A stretch of DNA of 64,000 nucleotides from Aequorivita capsosiphonis DSM 23843. GTDB lineage: Bacteria > Bacteroidota > Bacteroidia > Flavobacteriales > Flavobacteriaceae. The notes under the pieces are model-generated. The model saw only the letters and a program-made list of their open reading frames with translations. It made no database searches and was not told where the DNA came from. Below, piece after piece: positions 59,310 through 64,000 of this stretch (position 1 is its first letter; each line of letters opens with the position of its first letter). The DNA is taken from assembly GCF_000429125.1 (NCBI RefSeq), contig NZ_AUBG01000007.1, positions 1 through 64,000 on the forward strand, read 5' to 3'. The translations under genes and the position numbers were made by a program.

Positions 59310-60137
59310 TTATTTCTTACAAACAGGAATTAATTCTCCTTTCGGCAGTCTATATTTTTCAACTTCTTCTTCGGAAAGTGTGTTGGTATAGTCTACTGCA
59401 GCGACTTTAAAGCCAATAGATTCGAGTTTGGTAAAATAATCCATTCCATAAACACGAACGTGGTCATATTGCCCAAAGATTCTGGCGCGCTCTTTAGGAT
59501 CTGTAATACTGTCGTCTTCAAAAGTAATTTCCAAATCCGCTTTATAGGGAATTTGTAGAATAGCCGTGCCGCCAGGTGCAAGAATTCGATAGATTTCAAG
59601 CATCGCTTTGGTGTCGTCTGGAATGTGTTCCAAAACATGGTTGCAGATTATAAAGTCAAATTCATTATCCGTAAAAGGTAAATCGCAAATATCTGCTTTC
59701 ACATCGGCGATAGGTGAATTTAGGTCGGTAGTGGTATAATCCAGATTTTTCATATTTCTGAATTTTTTATAAAACGCCTGCTCGGGCGCAAAGTGAAGCA
59801 CTTTTAAATTTTCAGTAAAGAAACCTGTTTCATTTTTTAAATAGAGCCATAGTAATCTGTGTCGCTCCAACGAGAGCGTTCCTGGGGAGAGCACATTCTC
59901 ACGAACAATTTCATAACCATAAGGAAGAAATTTCCGATAGGATTTCTCGTCTATAGGATCTTTATATTTATTTCCTCTTAGAAAAAATGCCAGAATAGGC
60001 CTACCAATAATGCTCAACCTAATGAGCAATGGACGGGGAATGGTATTTAGGATTTTTTTGAACAAATTGTAAAACAGATTTACTTTTACTCTGTGTTCCT
60101 CTGTGCCTCCGTGGTGAACTTTAAACCACAGAGGCAC
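59310..60137 (-). CDS. Class I SAM-dependent methyltransferase, start altered by a repeat
   Basis: A protein of up to 275 aa with a methyltransferase fold: VLHFAPEQAFYKKF (motif I-like), YTTTDLNSPIADVKADICDLPFTDNEFDFIICNHVLEHI (in part) and LAPGGTAILQIPY. The family (Methyltransf_11-like) is common near Flavobacteriia cell-envelope genes; substrate unknown. The upstream 16 codons MPLWFKVHHGGTEEHR come from an inverted repeat (60100-60141), so the GTG at 60137 may be an accident of insertion. The real start may be TTG at 60065 or another non-ATG codon near NLFYNLFKKIL, since no ATG lies between them. Confidence 0.8.
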   Translation of the reverse strand: MPLWFKVHHGGTEEHRVKVNLFYNLFKKILNTIPRPLLIRLSIIGRPILAFFLRGNKYKDPIDEKSYRKFLPYGYEIVRENVLSPGTLSLERHRLLWLYLKNETGFFTENLKVLHFAPEQAFYKKFRNMKNLDYTTTDLNSPIADVKADICDLPFTDNEFDFIICNHVLEHIPDDTKAMLEIYRILAPGGTAILQIPYKADLEITFEDDSITDPKERARIFGQYDHVRVYGMDYFTKLESIGFKVAAVDYTNTLSEEEVEKYRLPKGELIPVCKK

Positions 60138-60141
60138 AGAG
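60100..60141. repeat. Inverted repeat of the CCACAGAGGCACAGAG type
   Basis: Arms CTCTGTGCCTCCGTGG (60100-60115) and CCACAGAGGCACAGAG (60126-60141) pair at 15 of 16 positions around a 10-bp spacer; flanking CTCTGTGTTC and AGCGCAGAGG extend the similarity. The same sequence family is seen scattered in many bacterial genomes. Confidence 0.75.
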
Positions 60142-60154
60142 AGCGCAGAGGTTT

Positions 60155-60958
60155 TTAGCTTCGAAACTCCTTCTCTTCATCACTCTTAATCCCCAAAGCT
60201 TCATAAACGTAATCAAAAGTTGAGAGTAATTCGGGTTTGCCGTCAACCAAGGCGATGTCGTGCTCAAAGTGTGCACTCGCTTGTCCATCTTGCGTTACAA
60301 TGGTCCAACCATCGCTTAATTGTTTTATTTTATGTGTTCCCAAATTTATCATAGGCTCTATGGCAACAGTCATTCCTTCAATAAATTTCTTTCCACGACC
60401 GCGACGCCCGTAATTCGGCATTTCGGGATCTTCGTGCATTTTTGTTCCAAGACCGTGACCCACCAACTCACGAACCACACCGTAGCCATGTGCTTCACAA
60501 TATTGTTGAATGGCATAACCAACATCACCTACGCGATTTCCAGCTTTAAATTCGCGAATACCGACATAAAGTGACTCCTTAGTGATTTTTAAAAGCTTTT
60601 TAAGTTCAGGAGATACTTCGCCTACTTCAAAAGTATATGCGTGGTCTCCATAAAAACCGTTTTTGATAGCGCCGCAATCTATAGCTACAATATCGCCATC
60701 TTTTAGTGGGATATCTGTTGGCAAACCGTGAACCACGGCGTCATTAACACTGGTAAGCAAGGTTGAAGGACAATCGTATAACCCCAAGAAACCTGGAATT
60801 GCATCTTGACTGCGAATATATTCCTCGGCCATTTTATTTAGTTGATTGGTTGTTACGCCAACTCTTACTTCCTTTGCTAACATTCCCAAAGTGCGGGATA
60901 CCACTAATGCACTTTCGCGCATCAATTCAATTTCGTCTTTTGTTTTTGGTATTATCAT
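60155..60958 (-). CDS. map: Type I methionine aminopeptidase
   Basis: A 267-aa metalloenzyme that removes the initiator methionine from new proteins. The ligand set is visible: Asp in VAIDCGAIKNGFYGD (two Asp), His in ELVGHGLG, Glu in MTVAIEPMINLG and Glu in HFEHDIALV, plus the substrate His near NDAVVHGLP. Length fits the type I enzyme without N-terminal zinc region. Start ATG 60958. The HAD gene lies just upstream (4 bp), so co-transcription is likely. Confidence 0.96.
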   Translation of the reverse strand: MIIPKTKDEIELMRESALVVSRTLGMLAKEVRVGVTTNQLNKMAEEYIRSQDAIPGFLGLYDCPSTLLTSVNDAVVHGLPTDIPLKDGDIVAIDCGAIKNGFYGDHAYTFEVGEVSPELKKLLKITKESLYVGIREFKAGNRVGDVGYAIQQYCEAHGYGVVRELVGHGLGTKMHEDPEMPNYGRRGRGKKFIEGMTVAIEPMINLGTHKIKQLSDGWTIVTQDGQASAHFEHDIALVDGKPELLSTFDYVYEALGIKSDEEKEFRS

Positions 60959-60962
60959 CGTG

Positions 60963-61370
60963 CTATTTTAAAAAGGAAAAAAATCCTTTCTTTTGATATT
61001 TAGGGTCGGGCGCAGGTTCACCGATTAGTTCTTGGTATATTTCACCCCAACTTTTAAGACCACCAATATTGCGATCGTCTATAAAAATATCTGCGTGTAT
61101 TTTTCGACTTAGGGAAGTGTCAAATTCTTCTTCAGGAAAACTGCTGTTTACGGCGTAGAAGACAATGCCGTTTTTTTCGCAAAACTTTACGGCTTCATCC
61201 AAGGCAGAACCTTTCCTGTAGGTCCAAAGTATAAGTCTATGGCCTTTGTTTTGCAACTTTTTTAAGGTGTCAAAAGCAAATATAATAGGCTTGCCAATAC
61301 CTGGATATTCATCTTCCACGATGGTTCCATCAAAATCGACAGCGATAGTTAAGGTTTCTCCAATCATCAT
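60963..61370 (-). CDS. HAD-like hydrolase (BT0820 type)
   Basis: A 135-aa minimal HAD-fold protein. Motif I is VDFDGTIVEDEYP (nucleophile Asp and general acid Asp), motif II LWTYRKG (Thr), and motif IV FIDDRNIGG (metal Asp pair). The small size without a cap domain resembles the Bacteroides BT0820 group of phosphatases, function unproven. A second Met two codons in (MIGETL) is an equally good start. Probably in one unit with map. Confidence 0.85.
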   Translation of the reverse strand: MMIGETLTIAVDFDGTIVEDEYPGIGKPIIFAFDTLKKLQNKGHRLILWTYRKGSALDEAVKFCEKNGIVFYAVNSSFPEEEFDTSLSRKIHADIFIDDRNIGGLKSWGEIYQELIGEPAPDPKYQKKGFFSFLK

Positions 61371-61418
61371 ATTTTTTCAAGCTGCAAAATTACAAAGAAT
61401 TATAATGATGCCAATGGA

Positions 61419-62018
61419 TTATTCGGCGTAAGCGTGCTTGTAATCTTTTCCGCTTAAAATGGCCAGCATATCTTTTTCAAGAGTTTCAATTGGGTATTCC
61501 ACTATTCTGCCTAATTCCTTTTCGTTTTTATAAAAGATAATTGTTGGAACGTTAAAAATATCGTGTTCTTTTATTAAATCCTGCGGCATGGTTTTATCTT
61601 CGGAAACATTAATTAAAGTGAGTTTAGATTCATCAAAGTCTGCATCGTCTAGAATCTTATATAAATGTGGAACATCCCGCTGACTGTCTTCACACCAAGT
61701 ACCCATAAAGACTGTAATAGAAACATCTTTAAGAAGTGGTTTTAATATTTCTAAGGTTTCTGGGTCTGCTTTATAACCTTCGTAACTTAGATTGAACCAG
61801 TCTTTAAAAGGATCCATTTGCAGCCCTTGGCGGTTGGATTTTCCAATAAGCATTACAGATTCTTCATAGGGAATGGTATTATTCATTTCTTTCGCCTTTG
61901 GGTTTTCAGAATCGGCTGTTGTTATTTCAGGATTATTCATTTCCGCTTTGTTTTTCTCTTTGGAAGAATTACAGGCTACCATTGTAATTGTAGCGATAAT
62001 CAGGAGTATTTTGTTCAT
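61419..62018 (-). CDS. Thioredoxin-family lipoprotein
   Basis: A 199-aa lipoprotein (signal peptide with lipobox MVAC near residue 16) with a thioredoxin-like fold (about 85-190): VFMGTWCEDSQRDVPHLY, then FNVPTIIFYKNEKELGRIVEYP with the cis-Pro. The active-site position reads WCEDS, one cysteine only, so it cannot do classical dithiol exchange. The subfamily with WCxDS is widespread in Bacteroidota. The role is unknown, possibly thiol reduction or peroxide handling through the single Cys. Confidence 0.87.
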   Translation of the reverse strand: MNKILLIIATITMVACNSSKEKNKAEMNNPEITTADSENPKAKEMNNTIPYEESVMLIGKSNRQGLQMDPFKDWFNLSYEGYKADPETLEILKPLLKDVSITVFMGTWCEDSQRDVPHLYKILDDADFDESKLTLINVSEDKTMPQDLIKEHDIFNVPTIIFYKNEKELGRIVEYPIETLEKDMLAILSGKDYKHAYAE

Positions 62019-62027
62019 TTTTCTATT

Positions 62028-62471
62028 TTAATATTTATGATATTTATTTTTTTTCTTTAAGAAAGAGTCCAATTCCAAAAACTTGAATTTCATAAAGCCT
62101 AAGGCAAAAGCTGCTGCGGAAGCACTAAAAACGGAATAATCGAAAGCGCCCTTTATCCCGGTCGAAAAAGTCATGGATATGGCAAAGAGCAATAAAAGGA
62201 ATCCACTGAGTTTTGCGATAAGCTCTGTTTTGTATCCAATTAATAGAAGCAGTGCGAAAATTATTTCAAGAGCGGTAGCAGCTATTGCCAATGTGGGAAT
62301 AAAAGATATTGGGAACCAAGGGTTTAATATTTCGGTATATTCCAAAAAGCTGTTCCAATTTCCCCAAACCGAAACATCTTGTGGCCACCAACCGAATCGA
62401 TCAGCAGAGGCTGATAAGAATCCTGCCGATATTGCGAGTCTTAAAAAGAGTTTGATTATTTTCTTACCCAT
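62028..62471 (-). CDS. DoxX-family membrane protein
   Basis: A 147-aa protein with four predicted membrane helices and the DoxX pattern: LRLAISAGFLSASADRFGWW near the N-terminus, FIPTLAIAATALEIIFALLLLIGYKTELIAKLSGFLLLLFAISMTFS (residues 58-104, in part) and a fourth helix near 112-130. Some DoxX relatives interact with thiol-redox partners, which fits the thioredoxin-like gene 9 bp downstream, but direct function is unproven. Confidence 0.88.
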   Translation of the reverse strand: MGKKIIKLFLRLAISAGFLSASADRFGWWPQDVSVWGNWNSFLEYTEILNPWFPISFIPTLAIAATALEIIFALLLLIGYKTELIAKLSGFLLLLFAISMTFSTGIKGAFDYSVFSASAAAFALGFMKFKFLELDSFLKKKNKYHKY

Positions 62472-62526
62472 AATTAGCGTTTTTAAATTGACCAGAATGC
62501 TTAATATTGATTGCGGTCACAATGGA

Positions 62527-64000
62527 TTAAACCAAAGATTCCTGCGTCATAACCTCGGGTTTTTCTACCCCCATGATATCGAGGATAGTAGGAGCGATAT
62601 CTCCTAAAATTCCATTTCTAACGGCTTTAATTTCATTGTCAACAACAATAATAGGAACCGGGTTTATTGTGTGTGCGGTATTAGGGGAGCCATCTGGATT
62701 GCGCATGGTTTCGCTATTGCCGTGGTCGGCAATTATTAATGTTACATAATGGCTTTTTAAAGCTTGCTCAACAATTGCCCGCGCACAGTTATCTACTGTT
62801 TCAACAGCTTTTACAGCTGCTTCAAAAACCCCGGTATGGCCTACCATATCAGGATTTGCAAAATTTAAGCAGATAAAATCGGCAGTTTCATTTTCAATTT
62901 CTGGTAAAATCATATCCCGAAGATCATAAGCGCTCATTTCGGGTTTTAAATCGTATGTTGCTACCTTGGGAGATGGACAAAGGATTCTTTTTTCACCTTC
63001 AAAAGGAATTTCCCTTCCGCCAGAAAAGAAGAAGGTTACGTGAGGATATTTTTCTGTTTCCGCAATTCGGATTTGTTTCTTTCCATTTCTTTCCAATACT
63101 TCCCCTAAGGTGTCGTGTAGGTTTTCTTTCTTGTAAACCACGTGAATGTTTCCGAAGGAAGCATCATAATTAGTAAGAGTAACGAAATAAAGTGGAAGCG
63201 TTTTCATTCCAAAATCTGCGTGATCTTTTTGTGTCAAAACCTCCGTAAGTTGTCTCCCGCGATCGGTTCTAAAGTTGAAGAAAATTACCACATCATCACT
63301 TTCTATGGTTGCGACTGGCTTCCCCTGCCTGCCGGCAGGCACGGCTTCAGAATTGGTCATAACAATCGGTTCGATAAATTCATCGGTAATTCCTTCGGCA
63401 TAACTTTCCTCGATGCTTTTTATAGCATTGTGCGAAGGTTTTCCTTTTCCGAAGCGTAGAAGATCATAAGTTTTTTTAACGCGTTCCCAGCGTTTGTCGC
63501 GATCCATAGCGAAATAGCGACCAATGATTGAAGCCAGTTTTCCGCCAGTTTTTTCCATATGATTTTGCAAATCTTCAATAAAACCTTTTCCAGAATGTGG
63601 ATCTACATCGCGGCCGTCTGTAAAAGCGTGAACGTAAACATCTTCCAGTCCTTCATTATGAGCGGCTGTAAGCAAACCTTTTAGATGTTCCATGTGTGAA
63701 TGCACTCCACCGTTAGAAACGAGGCCCAAGAAGTGAACTTTCTTATTATGACTCTTTGCGTATTCAAAGGCTTTTTTCAGTTCAGGTTCGCTGTTTAAGG
63801 TGCCATTTTCCACAGCCATATTTATTTTGGCGAGGTCTTGATAAACAATTCTACCCGCACCAAGGTTCATATGTCCCACTTCGCTGTTGCCCATCTGTCC
63901 GTCTGGCAGCCCAACATTCATCCCGTGCGTAAGCAACTGGGCGTGCGGATATTTTTTATAAAGGGAATCTAGAAAAGGCGTATCGGCTTGGGCAACGGCA
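62527..64000 (-). CDS. gpmI: 2,3-bisphosphoglycerate-independent phosphoglycerate mutase, 5' part outside the window
   Basis: The minus-strand frame runs from the window edge to a stop at 62527 (491 residues shown). It interconverts 3- and 2-phosphoglycerate in glycolysis using two Mn2+ ions. Present: the Ser nucleophile region VGLPDGQMGNSEVGH, FTDGRDVDPHSG, GRYFAMDRDKRWERV, FFNFRTDRGRQLTEVL, and metal ligands in NFANPDMVGHTGVFEA and IIADHGNSETM. Only the first 20 or so residues are missing. An in-frame insertion at SEAVPAGRQGKPVAT comes from the palindrome at 63326-63341. Confidence 0.96.
   Translation of the reverse strand, partial: AVAQADTPFLDSLYKKYPHAQLLTHGMNVGLPDGQMGNSEVGHMNLGAGRIVYQDLAKINMAVENGTLNSEPELKKAFEYAKSHNKKVHFLGLVSNGGVHSHMEHLKGLLTAAHNEGLEDVYVHAFTDGRDVDPHSGKGFIEDLQNHMEKTGGKLASIIGRYFAMDRDKRWERVKKTYDLLRFGKGKPSHNAIKSIEESYAEGITDEFIEPIVMTNSEAVPAGRQGKPVATIESDDVVIFFNFRTDRGRQLTEVLTQKDHADFGMKTLPLYFVTLTNYDASFGNIHVVYKKENLHDTLGEVLERNGKKQIRIAETEKYPHVTFFFSGGREIPFEGEKRILCPSPKVATYDLKPEMSAYDLRDMILPEIENETADFICLNFANPDMVGHTGVFEAAVKAVETVDNCARAIVEQALKSHYVTLIIADHGNSETMRNPDGSPNTAHTINPVPIIVVDNEIKAVRNGILGDIAPTILDIMGVEKPEVMTQESLV
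63326..63341. repeat. PAGRQG palindrome inserted in the gpmI coding sequence
   Basis: The perfect 16-bp palindrome TGCCTGCCGGCAGGCA lies within gpmI and is read as PAGRQG in SEAVPAGRQGKPVAT. Related enzymes have only a few residues (such as DGTPIAT) there, so about seven residues look inserted. Half of the same unit is seen at 11841-11855. Confidence 0.8.

Overview
The window is a chromosomal stretch of a marine-type member of the Flavobacteriaceae (Bacteroidota). Evidence: many promoters match the Bacteroidota -7 box TAnnTTTG; several exported proteins end in type IX secretion (T9SS) sorting domains of type A or B; T9SS parts themselves are present (PorT, a DUF5103 plug protein); respiration uses a Na+-translocating NQR complex; and intergenic regions carry the AT-rich filler repeats common in these genomes. 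No rRNA, tRNA or CRISPR array was recognised.

Region 1 (1-7572) is accessory DNA and the most interesting part. A tyrosine recombinase (6409-7572, minus strand) is followed, past its 3' end, by five discrete gene cassettes separated by six related recombination sites (an attI-like site at 6359-6408 and attC-like sites at 5832-5968, 5272-5408, 4459-4596, 2436-2570 and 331-530). Each cassette starts with TTNNNNNN and closes with the exact 8-9 base complement of that start, as in integron cassettes. The core boxes do not fit the classical RYYYAAC/GTTRRRY rule, the recombinase lacks the IntI-specific insertion, and the gene points toward its array. From the recombinase outward the cassettes carry: (1) a zinc-finger protein on the opposite strand; (2) an unknown 134-aa protein; (3) an overlapping pair of small unknown proteins; (4) a membrane protein, a J-domain membrane protein and a lipoprotein; (5) an apparently complete retron (structured ncRNA, 78-aa protein, XRE regulator, retron-type reverse transcriptase). 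The next cassette is cut by an IS481-family element at the window edge. I read this as a divergent integron-like platform carrying a retron and other candidate defence genes.

Region 2 (7742-28311) is mostly core genome: pnp, rpsO, accD, fbaA, a BamA/TamA-type outer membrane lipoprotein, a TrmH-family RNA methyltransferase, porT, ubiE/menG, trkA-trkH, a minimal nucleotidyltransferase, a large T9SS protein, an aspartate aminotransferase, a fatty acid desaturase, rsmG and a Nudix hydrolase.

Region 3 (28416-37014) is a surface/redox cluster: three Omp28-like proteins with CxxC thioredoxin-like sites (two tandem paralogues and one lipoprotein), a small T9SS protein, a DUF6029-like outer membrane protein and a TlpA-type thioredoxin.

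Region 4 (37202-43554) holds pruA, an NRDE/TANGO2 protein, apaG, a DUF3667 membrane protein, the T9SS plug protein and a retropepsin-like protease.

Region 5 (44206-57187) is the nqrABCDEF operon behind a clear promoter, then a 1624-aa secreted M4 metallopeptidase, a small conserved protein and apbE, whose product flavinylates NqrB and NqrC. Region 6 (57189-64000) has a type B T9SS protein, a methyltransferase whose start lies in a mobile-looking inverted repeat, map, a HAD hydrolase, a thioredoxin-like lipoprotein, a DoxX protein and the 3' part of gpmI, which carries an in-frame palindromic insertion.
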